In this document: piece after piece, positions 57,043 through 64,000 of the stretch | How the letters are laid out: the number at the start of each line of letters is the position of its first letter | How positions within the stretch are numbered: position 1 is the first letter of the stretch | Source: Streptomyces zhihengii | Lineage (GTDB): Bacteria; Actinomycetota; Actinomycetes; Streptomycetales; Streptomycetaceae | DNA length: 64,000 nucleotides | Direction of reading: 5' to 3' | Assembly (NCBI RefSeq): GCF_016919245.1 | Contig: NZ_JAFEJA010000001.1 | Coordinates: 4,541,501-4,605,500 of the forward strand | Program-made: the position numbers and the translations under genes | The notes under the pieces: model-generated | Told to the model about the DNA's origin: nothing | Seen by the model: the letters and a program-made list of their open reading frames with translations, nothing else | Database searches by the model: none

Positions 57043-59313
57043 TCAGGTCGTCGGGCGGAAGCCGCGGAGGCGGAGGGAGTTACCGACGACGAAGACCGAG
57101 GAGAACGCCATCGCCGCCCCCGCGATCATCGGGTTCAGCAGGCCCGCCGCGGCCAGCGGCAGGGCCGCGACGTTGTAGGCGAAGGCCCAGAAGAGGTTGG
57201 ACCGGATGGTGCCGAGGGTGCGGCGGGAGAGGCGGATCGCGTCGGCGGCCGCGTTCAGGTCGCCGCGGACCAGCGTCAGGTCGCCCGCCTCGATCGCGGC
57301 GTCCGTGCCGGTGCCCATCGCCAGGCCCAGATCGGCGGTGGCGAGCGCGGCGGCGTCGTTGACGCCGTCGCCGACCATGGCGACGCTGCGCCCCTCGGCC
57401 TGGAGACGGCGGACGACGTCCACCTTGTCCTCGGGCATGACCTCCGCGATGACCTCGTCGATGCCGACCTCCGCGGCGACCGCCTCGGCGACGGTCCGGT
57501 TGTCCCCGGTGAGCAGGATCGGGGTGAGCCCGAGGGCGCGCAGCCGGCGGACGGCCTCGGCGCTGGTGTCCTTGACGGCGTCGGCGACCTCCAGGACGGC
57601 GCGGGGCTCGCCGTCCCAGGCGACGGCGATCGCGGTGCGTCCGGTGCGCTCCGCCTCCTGCTTGGCCTTGGCCAGGCCCTCCGGGAGAGCCATCGCCCAG
57701 TCCCCCAGCAGCTTCTCCCGCCCGACGAGCACCGCGTGCCCCTCGACGACGCCCTGCACGCCGAGGCCGGGCACGTTGGCGAAGTCCTCGGGGGCGGGCA
57801 GGGTGCCGACCCGCTCGCCGGCGCCGGCGGCGACGGCCCGGGCGATGGGGTGCTCGGAGGCGTTCTCCACCGCGCCGGCCAGGCGCAGGACCTCGTCCTC
57901 GGTGACGCCCTCGGCGGTGTGGACGGCGAGCAGGGTCATCCGGCCGGTGGTGACGGTGCCGGTCTTGTCGAGCACGATCGTGTCGACGGAGCGGGTGGTC
58001 TCCAGGACCTCGGGCCCCTTGATCAGGATGCCGAGCTGGGCGCCGCGGCCGGTGCCGACCATGAGCGCGGTCGGGGTGGCGAGCCCGAGGGCGCAGGGGC
58101 AGGCGATGATCAGGACGGCGACGGCGGCGGTGAACGCGGCGGTCAGTCCGGAGCCGTTGCCGAGCCAGAAGCCGAGGGTCGCGAGGGCGAGGCCGATGAC
58201 GACGGGGACGAAGACGGCCGAGATCCGGTCGGCGAGGCGCTGGGCCGCGGCCTTGCCGTTCTGCGCGTCCTCGACGAGCTTCGCCATCCGGGCGAGCTGG
58301 GTGTCGGAGCCGACGCGGGTGGCCTCGACGACGAGCCGGCCGCCGGCGTTCAGGGTGGCGCCGGTGACGGTGTCGCCGGTGGAGACCTCCACGGGCACGG
58401 ACTCGCCGGTCAGCATGGACGCGTCGATCGCGGACGACCCCTCGACGACGGTGCCGTCGGTGGCGATCTTCTCGCCGGGGCGGACCAGGAAGCGGTCCCC
58501 GACCGCGAGCTCCGCCGTAGGGACGGTCACCTCCCGGCCGCCGCGCAGCACGGTGACCTCCTTGGCGCCCAGTTCCAGGAGCGCCCGCAGGGCCGCGCCC
58601 GCCTTGCGCTTGGAGCGGGCCTCGAAGTAGCGGCCCGCCAGGATGAAGGCGGTGACGCCGGCCGCGGCCTCCAGGTAGATGTTCCCGGCGCCGTCGCCGC
58701 GGGTGACGGTGAACTCGAAGGGGTGGGTCATCCCGGGGGTGCCGGCGGTGCCGAAGAAGAGCGCCCACAGGGACCACAGGAAGGCCGCCGAGGTGCCGAC
58801 GGAGATCAGGGTGTCCATGGTGGCGGCGCCGTGGCGGGCGTTGGTGAACGCGGCGCGGTGGAAGGGCCAGGCCGCGTAGGTGACGACGGGTGCGGCGAGG
58901 GTCAGGCTCAGCCACTGCCAGTACTCGAACTGGAAGGCCGGGACCATGGCCATCGCGATCACGGGCACGGAGAGGAGGACGGCGGTGATCAGACGCTGCC
59001 GCAGGGGCGCGAGCTCGTCCGGCTCGTCGGCGTCGTCCTCGGAGCCGGCCTCGCGGACGGGGCGCACGGGGGCGGGCTCGTGGGCGGTGTAGCCGGTCTT
59101 CTCGACGGTGGCGATGAGATCCGCCACGTCGACGCCGTCGGCGAAGGAGACCTTCGCCTTCTCGGTGGCGTAGTTGACGGTGGCCTCGACGCCGTCCATG
59201 CGGTTGAGCTTCTTCTCGATCCGGGCCGCACAGGAGGCGCAGGTCATGCCACCGATGGCGAGTTCCACTTCGCGGGCTTCGCTGGTGGCCGGGTGAGCGG
59301 CTGCGGTCGGCAT
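57043..59313 (-). CDS. copA: Copper-exporting P1B-type ATPase CopA
   Basis: 756 residues. N-terminal heavy-metal-associated domain with GMTCASC (CxxC), eight membrane helices, actuator-domain TGES, membrane CPC motif (ACPCALG, Cu+ site), phosphorylation DKTGT, ATP-domain and [10 protein letters not shown] hinge. It exports Cu+ from the cytosol using ATP. ATG 59313 has a ggag site. Operator sequences upstream indicate CsoR repression. The nearby cutC gene is divergent. No CopZ chaperone gene is in the window. Confidence 0.96.
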   Translation of the reverse strand: MPTAAAHPATSEAREVELAIGGMTCASCAARIEKKLNRMDGVEATVNYATEKAKVSFADGVDVADLIATVEKTGYTAHEPAPVRPVREAGSEDDADEPDELAPLRQRLITAVLLSVPVIAMAMVPAFQFEYWQWLSLTLAAPVVTYAAWPFHRAAFTNARHGAATMDTLISVGTSAAFLWSLWALFFGTAGTPGMTHPFEFTVTRGDGAGNIYLEAAAGVTAFILAGRYFEARSKRKAGAALRALLELGAKEVTVLRGGREVTVPTAELAVGDRFLVRPGEKIATDGTVVEGSSAIDASMLTGESVPVEVSTGDTVTGATLNAGGRLVVEATRVGSDTQLARMAKLVEDAQNGKAAAQRLADRISAVFVPVVIGLALATLGFWLGNGSGLTAAFTAAVAVLIIACPCALGLATPTALMVGTGRGAQLGILIKGPEVLETTRSVDTIVLDKTGTVTTGRMTLLAVHTAEGVTEDEVLRLAGAVENASEHPIARAVAAGAGERVGTLPAPEDFANVPGLGVQGVVEGHAVLVGREKLLGDWAMALPEGLAKAKQEAERTGRTAIAVAWDGEPRAVLEVADAVKDTSAEAVRRLRALGLTPILLTGDNRTVAEAVAAEVGIDEVIAEVMPEDKVDVVRRLQAEGRSVAMVGDGVNDAAALATADLGLAMGTGTDAAIEAGDLTLVRGDLNAAADAIRLSRRTLGTIRSNLFWAFAYNVAALPLAAAGLLNPMIAGAAMAFSSVFVVGNSLRLRGFRPTT

Positions 59314-59352
59314 CTCCGGTGCTCCTTCGTCGGTCTCGTATCCTACTGCGAG

Positions 59353-59371
59353 GATACCCCCTGGGGGTATC
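59353..59371. promoter_or_regulatory. CsoR operator of copA
   Basis: Perfect 19-bp palindrome GATACCCCC-T-GGGGGTATC, 40 bp upstream of the ATG; matches the CsoR consensus. CsoR releases it when Cu+ binds. Confidence 0.92.
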
Positions 59372-59382
59372 TTGCACCTCTT

Positions 59383-59402
59383 GTATACCCCCTCCCTGTA
59401 TA
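59383..59402. promoter_or_regulatory. Second, degenerate CsoR-like site
   Basis: GTATACCCCC left half is good; the right half (TCCCTGTATA) is degenerate. Located 30 bp further upstream. Confidence 0.55.
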
Positions 59403-59484
59403 TGAGGCAAGCGCCGACGGGGAATCCGAGGGGTGAGGGGGTCGTGTGCTGCTGCCTGGGAGCCGGATGGGCATTAGGGTGGAC

Positions 59485-59500
59485 ATTGGACTAGACCTGT
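59485..59500. promoter_or_regulatory. Possible second DasR (dre-like) site
   Basis: ATTGGACTAGACCTGT matches the dre consensus at 12 of 16 positions; its core GGACTAGACC is the reverse complement of the nagKA core GGTCTAGTCC. Lies 62 bp before cutC. Confidence 0.5.
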
Positions 59501-59561
59501 TGGGCGGGCTCGTCGGAGCCGCGCCGCCCCGTTAGCCGTACTTCCTGGAGGAATGGGCCCC

Positions 59562-60260
59562 ATGAGCAACCGTGCACTCCTTGAGGTGATCGCCCTCGAC
59601 GCACAGGACGCGGTCGCCGCCCGGGCCGGTGGAGCCGACCGGCTGGAGCTGGTCACCGACATGGCGGCCGACGGCCTGACCCCGCCGACCGAGACCTTCC
59701 GCCGCATCCGCGACGCCGTGGACATCCCGCTGCGGGTGATGCTCCGCCTCACCGACGGCTTCGCCGCGGGCGGCCCCGACGACGTCGACACCCTGGTGCG
59801 CACCGCGGCGACGCTGCGGGACGCGGGGGCCGAGGAGTTCGTGCTCGGCTTCCTGGACGACCACGGGCTGCCGGACCTCGTCACCGTCGAGCGCCTGGTG
59901 ACCGTCATCGACGGCTGCGCCTGGACGTTCCACCGCGCCATCGACCGGGCGGCCGACCGCGACGCCCTGCGCAAGCAGCTCGCGGACGTCCCCGGCCTGG
60001 ACACCTATCTGACGGCCGGCTCCCCGGCCGGGGTGGACGACGGACTCCCGACCCTCGTCGCCGAGGCGGCCCGCCACAGCGAGCCGGGCTACGAGCCGAC
60101 GCTGCTCGTCGGCGGCGGCCTCCGGCTGGAGCACGTCCCCGAACTGCGCCGGGCCGGGCTCACCGCGTTCCACATCGGCGGCGCGGCCCGCCCCTCGGGC
60201 TGGACCGCCCCCGTCTCCGCCACCGCCGTCCGCGCCTGGCGCGACGCCCTCGACGCGTAG
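59562..60260 (+). CDS. cutC: CutC-family protein
   Basis: 232 residues, a TIM-barrel CutC: LLEVIALDAQDAVAARAGGADRLELVTDMAADGLTPP, VMLRLTDGF, EEFVLGFLDDHG, CAWTFHRAIDRA, and LLVGGGLRLEHVPELRRAGLTAFHIGGAAR. Originally linked to copper homeostasis; the biochemical role remains unsettled, and proximity to copA supports, but does not prove, a copper link. ATG 59562 is preferred over 59553, which would touch the ggagga ribosome site directly. Confidence 0.92.
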   Translation: MSNRALLEVIALDAQDAVAARAGGADRLELVTDMAADGLTPPTETFRRIRDAVDIPLRVMLRLTDGFAAGGPDDVDTLVRTAATLRDAGAEEFVLGFLDDHGLPDLVTVERLVTVIDGCAWTFHRAIDRAADRDALRKQLADVPGLDTYLTAGSPAGVDDGLPTLVAEAARHSEPGYEPTLLVGGGLRLEHVPELRRAGLTAFHIGGAARPSGWTAPVSATAVRAWRDALDA

Positions 60261-60683
60261 CCCTCGGGCGGGCGGCACACCCGGGGCCTGCTCCCGGGGG
60301 CGCGACCGCCCCCGGCGGGCTTCCCGGCTCCCGGGGCAGGGCCGCCCGTGCGGGCGAACACCTGCGGTGCCCCCGGCGCCGCCGGGCCGCTGGGGGGCGT
60401 CCCGTGGCGGCACGCGTACCGCCCGCGCGAGCGAGCTCCCCGGGGTGCTGCCCGGCCGCTCGCGGCCGCCGGGTGCTGCCACGTGGGCTTCGCCCGTACC
60501 GCCCGCACGGGCGAACACCTGCGGTGCCCCCGGCCCTGCCCCGGCCCCCCGGGCCCCCGGCGCCGCCGGGCCCGCGGGGGCCGTCCCGTGGCGGCGCGCG
60601 TACCGCCCGCGCGGCCGAGCTCCCGGGGTGCCGCCGTGCCGCCCCGGGCGGGCTTGCCGGCGCCCCGCCCCCACGGCCAGTCC
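60261..60683. repeat. Intergenic region with 157-bp-offset direct repeats
   Basis: 423 bp between convergent cutC and the helicase gene. A hairpin ccgggggcg/cgcccccgg (60294-60315) is a likely cutC terminator. Beyond it, a segment starting cgggcgaacacctgcggtgc at 60351 recurs at 60508 with similar downstream blocks (gtcccgtggcggc, gtaccgcccgcgcg, gagctcc). No gene. Confidence 0.7.
60294..60315 (+). terminator. Terminator after cutC
   Basis: 9-bp perfect stem ccgggggcg / cgcccccgg with a CGAC loop, 34 bp after the stop. Confidence 0.6.
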
Positions 60684-62846
60684 TCAGGAGAGCTGGGCGG
60701 GCAGCGGGGTCGCGTGGAGGACGGCGAGGCCGGAGACGGCCCTGGTCAGGGTGACGTAGAGGCGGCGGAGGCCGGTGCGCTCGTCCGGTTCGCCCGAGAC
60801 GATCGCGGACGGCTCGTCGAGGACGACGTAGTCGTACTCCAGGCCCTTCGCCAGGGAGGCCGGCACCAGCGTCAGCCGGGACTCGGCCGTGGTCTCCTCG
60901 CCCGGGGAGAGGTACGGCATCCCCGCGGCGGTGAGTGCGGCCGCCAGCACCGGGATCCGGGCGTCCGCCGCGATCAGGCCGATCGAGCCCTCCCGGCGCA
61001 GCGACTGCGCACAGGCGGCGAGCACCGCCGCGTCGAGGTCCGCGGCCTCGGCGACCGCGTCGACCGACAGCGAGCCCGGGTTCTCCCGCACCGAGGAGAC
61101 CGGCGCCAGGCCGGGGGACATGTGCGGCAGCAGGCGGGAGGCGTAGGCGATCACCTCGCGGGGGACGCGGAAGCCCGCCGTCAGCTCCTCGACCACCGCC
61201 TCCGGCTTCCCGAGGTGCGCCAGGGCCTGGGCCCATGAGCCCGTCGCCCACGGGGTGGTGCCCTGCGCCAGGTCGCCGAGGACGGTCGCCGAGCCGGTCG
61301 AGCACCGGCGCCCCACCGCGCGGTACTGCATCGGCGACAGGTCCTGGGCCTCGTCGAGCACGACATGGCCCAGCGAGTGGGTGCGCCGCACCAGATCGGT
61401 CGCCTCGTCGATCAGCACCGCGTCCGCCGCCGACCACTTCGCCGTCCGCACGCTGCGCGGCGGCTTCTCCATCAGGATCGCGGCCTGCTCCGCCGCGTCC
61501 AGCTCGCCCTCCGCGTGCTCCGCGAGGAAGGTGGCGTCCGACAGCAGCCGGAGCACCAGCTTCGCCGGTTCGACGGGCGGCCAGATCGCCTTCACGGCCG
61601 CCTTGACCGCCGTGTTGCGGGCCACCGCGTCCTGGACGCGGTCGTCGGGGGCCTCGCCCGACTGCTCCATCCGCACCAGCACGGCGTGCGCGATCCGCTG
61701 CGGCAGCGCCTCGCGCGCGGCGCCGTAGCGGATGTCGCGGTCCAGCAGCTCGCGGACGATCTCCTCCAGTTCGTACGCGGGGATCCGCCAGCGCCGCGAG
61801 CCGCGCACGACCACGACCGGCTCGGTCGGCAGCGTCACATGCGAGCGGATCGCCCGGCGCAGCACCCGCGCCATGCGGGCGTCGCCCTTCACGACCGCCG
61901 CGGGGGCCTCGTCGGCGCCGCGCACCTCGACATGGGCGACCAGGTCGTCGACGGTCGCCTGCCGCACCTCCAGCTCGCCGAGCGCGGGCAGGACCTGCTC
62001 GATGTAGTGGAGGAAGGAGCGGTTCGGCCCGATGACGAGCGTGCCGGTGCGGGCCAGGCGCTCCCGGTGCGCGTAGAGCAGGTACGCCACCCGGTGCAGG
62101 CCCACGGCCGTCTTCCCGGTGCCCGGACCGCCCTGGACGCAGACCGAGCCGGACAGCCCGCTGCGGACGATCTCGTCCTGCTCGGGCTGGATCGTCGCCA
62201 CGATGTCCCGCATCGGACCGACACGCGGCCGTTCGATCTCGGCCTGGAGCAGCTTCGAGGTCTGCTCGGCCTCGGCGGGGTCGGTCAGGTGCTCGTCCTC
62301 GTACGCGGTGAGGTCCCCGGCGGTGTAGCCGAAGCGCCGCCGCAGGCCCACGTCCTGGGGGTCCTTGCGGGACGCCCGGTAGAACGGCTGCGAGACGGGC
62401 GCGCGCCAGTCGACGACCATCGGGTCGCCCTCGGCGTCGTGGACGTGGCGGCGGCCGATGTAGAAGCTCTGGCCCTCCTGGGCGGAGTGGAGGTAGTCGA
62501 GGCGGCCGAAGAACAGGGGGGTGTGCGCGAGGTCGGCCAGCGCCTTCACCCGCTCGTCGATCTGGGCCTCCAGCACCGCCGCGTTGACCCAGTTCGCGGT
62601 GACGTCGCGGATGTCGAGCGCCTGGACGTCCTCGCGCATCGCGCGCAGCGCCGAGCGGGACGCCGCCAGGTGCGCGCGTTCGCGCCCGAGCGGACCGCCG
62701 TCGACGGCCCCCGGACCGCCGTCGGGCCGCGGGGTCTCGTCGGACTGCGGGGCCTCGTCGGAACGCGGGGCTTCGTCGGACTGCGCGGCGGTGGGGGACG
62801 TCGACGGCGGGAGCGGCGTCGAGGGTGCGGGGACGTGCGCGGGCAC
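60684..62846 (-). CDS. HelD-like (UvrD/Rep-related) ATP-dependent helicase
   Basis: 720 residues. An SF1-type ATPase with an N-terminal helical extension (LAASRSALRAMREDVQALDIRDV) as in HelD. Motifs: Walker A GGPGTGKTAVGLHR, Walker B LDEAQDLSPMQYRA, LTAGFRVPREVI, AKGLEYDYVVLDEP, and YVTLTRAVSGLAVLH. HelD-type proteins bind RNA polymerase and recycle it; the actinobacterial HelR group gives rifamycin tolerance. HelD is the better call than DNA-repair UvrD because of the N-terminal arm and overall length. GTG 62846 has a ggagg at the right distance; ATG 62885 lacks one. Confidence 0.88.
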   Translation of the reverse strand: MPAHVPAPSTPLPPSTSPTAAQSDEAPRSDEAPQSDETPRPDGGPGAVDGGPLGRERAHLAASRSALRAMREDVQALDIRDVTANWVNAAVLEAQIDERVKALADLAHTPLFFGRLDYLHSAQEGQSFYIGRRHVHDAEGDPMVVDWRAPVSQPFYRASRKDPQDVGLRRRFGYTAGDLTAYEDEHLTDPAEAEQTSKLLQAEIERPRVGPMRDIVATIQPEQDEIVRSGLSGSVCVQGGPGTGKTAVGLHRVAYLLYAHRERLARTGTLVIGPNRSFLHYIEQVLPALGELEVRQATVDDLVAHVEVRGADEAPAAVVKGDARMARVLRRAIRSHVTLPTEPVVVVRGSRRWRIPAYELEEIVRELLDRDIRYGAAREALPQRIAHAVLVRMEQSGEAPDDRVQDAVARNTAVKAAVKAIWPPVEPAKLVLRLLSDATFLAEHAEGELDAAEQAAILMEKPPRSVRTAKWSAADAVLIDEATDLVRRTHSLGHVVLDEAQDLSPMQYRAVGRRCSTGSATVLGDLAQGTTPWATGSWAQALAHLGKPEAVVEELTAGFRVPREVIAYASRLLPHMSPGLAPVSSVRENPGSLSVDAVAEAADLDAAVLAACAQSLRREGSIGLIAADARIPVLAAALTAAGMPYLSPGEETTAESRLTLVPASLAKGLEYDYVVLDEPSAIVSGEPDERTGLRRLYVTLTRAVSGLAVLHATPLPAQLS

Positions 62847-63188
62847 GGGTTGCCTCCGGGCTGGGTGCTTCGTGATCACGAACATGGCGAGCCGGCCGGT
62901 TTCCGTCCGGGCGGCGGCGCTCCTCGGCGGGAGGCGGGGGATCCCGGCCGAAGCCGGGCAAGCTCGCGATTGTAGTCACCGCCCCGGGCCGGGGCGAACG
63001 GTTTTCCACGGGGGCGGGCCGGGGCGGGGCGGGTGGGCCAGGAGGTCCCCGGGGGGACTCGGGGTCGCGCCTCCTCCTTGATGGGGACCCGGCGGGGTGG
63101 GCGTCTGTCCCGAGTCGTACACGGCGCCGCCCGCGGTTCGGTCCACGGGCCGATGCTCCGTACGGGTGAAAAGGGACACCATGGAGAC
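62847..63188. promoter_or_regulatory. Divergent promoter region, helicase / small protein
   Basis: 342-bp gap containing both promoters. I found no RAE-type rifamycin element by eye and no other clear operator. No gene is visible. Confidence 0.4.
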
Positions 63189-63389
63189 ATGAGCACAGCG
63201 ACCTTCACCCCAGGCACCCCGGCCCCCGGCGGCGCCCCGCACCGCGGTGCCACGGCCACCGGAACCGTCTCCCACCCCCGCCACCGCGTCGGCAACGTGC
63301 TGCGCGCGGTCAAGGTCTTCGCCGAGACGGTGTTCTCGGTGGCCGTCCTCGGCGAGTACGCGCAGGAGGCGGGCGTCCGCCGCCGCTGA
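63189..63389 (+). CDS. Small hypothetical protein (66 aa)
   Basis: 66 residues. First half low-complexity Pro/Gly/Ala/Thr (MSTATFTPGTPAPGGAPHRG); second half an amphipathic helix VGNVLRAVKVFAETVFSVAVLGEYAQEAGVRRR. No known domain. A small protein of this form is common in Streptomyces. ATG 63189 is preferred; the upstream ATG at 63181 is out of frame. The ribosome site is imperfect. Confidence 0.65.
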   Translation: MSTATFTPGTPAPGGAPHRGATATGTVSHPRHRVGNVLRAVKVFAETVFSVAVLGEYAQEAGVRRR

Positions 63390-63471
63390 CCCCCGCCCGC
63401 CCCCGCCGCGAGCGCCCCGGAACAGCCGGTCCCCGGACCGCCCCCGGGACGGCCCGCCCCGCGGCCCGGCG

Positions 63472-64000
63472 TCAGGCCGGTTCGCCCGAGTCCGCCAGCA
63501 GGTCGTCCGCGTCGACGATCCGGTACGCGTAGCCCTGCTCGGCGAGGAACCGCTGCCGGTGGGCGGCGAAGTCCTGGTCGATCGTGTCGCGTGCGACCAC
63601 CGAGTAGAAGTGCGCCTTGTGGCCGTCCGCCTTCGGGCGCAGCACCCGCCCGAGCCGCTGGGCCTCCTCCTGGCGCGAGCCGAAGGTGCCGGAGACCTGG
63701 ATCGCGATCGTGGCCTCGGGCAGGTCGATCGAGAAGTTCGCGACCTTGGACACCACCAGCACGCTGATCTCGCCGTTGCGGAACGCGTCGAAGAGCTTCT
63801 CGCGCTGCGAGTTCGGCGTCTCGCCCTTGATCACCGGCGCGTCCAGGTGCTCGCCGAGCTCGTCGAGCTGGTCGATGTACTGGCCGATGACGAGGATCTG
63901 CTGGCCGGCGTGCTTGCGCACCAGCCGCTCGGTCACCTTCCGCTTGGTGGCCGTCGTCGCGCAGAAGCGGTACTTCTCCTCCGTCTCGGCCGTCGCGTAC
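63472..64000 (-). CDS. XPB/Rad25-type DNA helicase, C-terminal part (cut by window edge)
   Basis: The gene continues beyond the right edge; about 176 C-terminal residues are visible (minus strand, read from 64000). Helicase domain 2 is evident: ILVIGQYIDQLDELGEHL, VIKGETPNSQREKLFDAFRNGEISVLVVSKVANFSIDLPEATIAIQVSGTFGSRQEEAQRLGRVLRPK (motifs IV-VI with the arginine fingers in QRLGRVLRP) and the terminal TIDQDFAAHRQRFLAEQGYAYRIVD that is typical of actinobacterial XPB. These are 3'-5' helicases related to eukaryotic XPB/ERCC3, with a likely DNA-repair role. The ATP-binding half lies outside. Confidence 0.92.
   Translation of the reverse strand, partial: YATAETEEKYRFCATTATKRKVTERLVRKHAGQQILVIGQYIDQLDELGEHLDAPVIKGETPNSQREKLFDAFRNGEISVLVVSKVANFSIDLPEATIAIQVSGTFGSRQEEAQRLGRVLRPKADGHKAHFYSVVARDTIDQDFAAHRQRFLAEQGYAYRIVDADDLLADSGEPA

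Overview
The window is chromosomal DNA of a high-GC actinomycete, almost certainly a Streptomyces. Evidence: about 73% GC with strong third-position G/C bias, frequent GTG starts, GTGA/ATGA stop-start overlaps, XRE/DUF397 pairs, a lone groEL under CIRCE control, DasR-, BldD- and CsoR-type operators, an LAxTG sortase substrate, and the order cdgB - nagA/nagK - otsB/otsA - thrC - csp - groEL. From memory this order matches the SCO427x-SCO431x stretch of S. coelicolor; I could not run an alignment.

Layout. (1) 0-5 kb: a heme-sensing pair (truncated SenS-like kinase, divergent hbpS), an M1 lipoprotein peptidase, TerD, ArfB and a flavin reductase. (2) 5-13 kb: the c-di-GMP synthase gene cdgB behind a perfect BldD palindrome, a CBM-type membrane protein, and an aminosugar block (PfkB-type sugar kinase, nagA, nagK, solute-binding lipoprotein) with a DasR (dre) box. 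(3) 13-22 kb: otsB and otsA facing each other across a 24-bp palindrome, an LAxTG surface protein, a glucosyl-3-phosphoglycerate synthase, a SAM-riboswitch-controlled thrC coupled to a ThiS/MoaD-like carrier, a cold-shock gene and groEL with two CIRCE boxes. (4) 22-44 kb: an accessory region with a YefM/YoeB toxin-antitoxin pair, an AraC regulator, secreted proteins, an Uma2 nuclease, XRE/DUF397 genes, a receptor-like Ser/Thr kinase and a cluster of self-directed effectors. (5) 44-64 kb: a secreted subtilase, ArsR-MFS, a MacB-type ABC exporter, murQ with its RpiR regulator, a Cmx-type drug exporter, an HD hydrolase, copper genes copA and cutC, a HelD-like helicase and the C-terminal part of an XPB-type helicase.

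The most interesting locus is 33.0-43.2 kb. It holds a CHAT protease gene, then a translationally coupled run (macro-domain protein, MbcA/Xre-type antitoxin, RES-domain NAD-consuming toxin, second CHAT protease), and, convergent and only 15 nt away, a caspase-family (C14) protease. A Ser/Thr kinase with an extracytoplasmic ricin-like domain is divergent from the first CHAT gene. Two clan-CD protease families, an NAD-degrading toxin with its antitoxin, and an ADP-ribose-binding domain side by side suggest a regulated-death or anti-phage module. The parts are known families; the combination is what may be undescribed. Two paralogous proline-rich membrane-protein genes (26.5 and 43.4 kb) bracket the kinase/CHAT/caspase block.

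Many intergenic gaps between convergent genes carry Streptomyces-type GC-rich repeats around the core cctcaa(g/a)cgccgg(a/c)cggg, including perfect hairpins and 104-bp and 48-bp tandem repeats. I saw no tRNA, rRNA, CRISPR array or insertion sequence.
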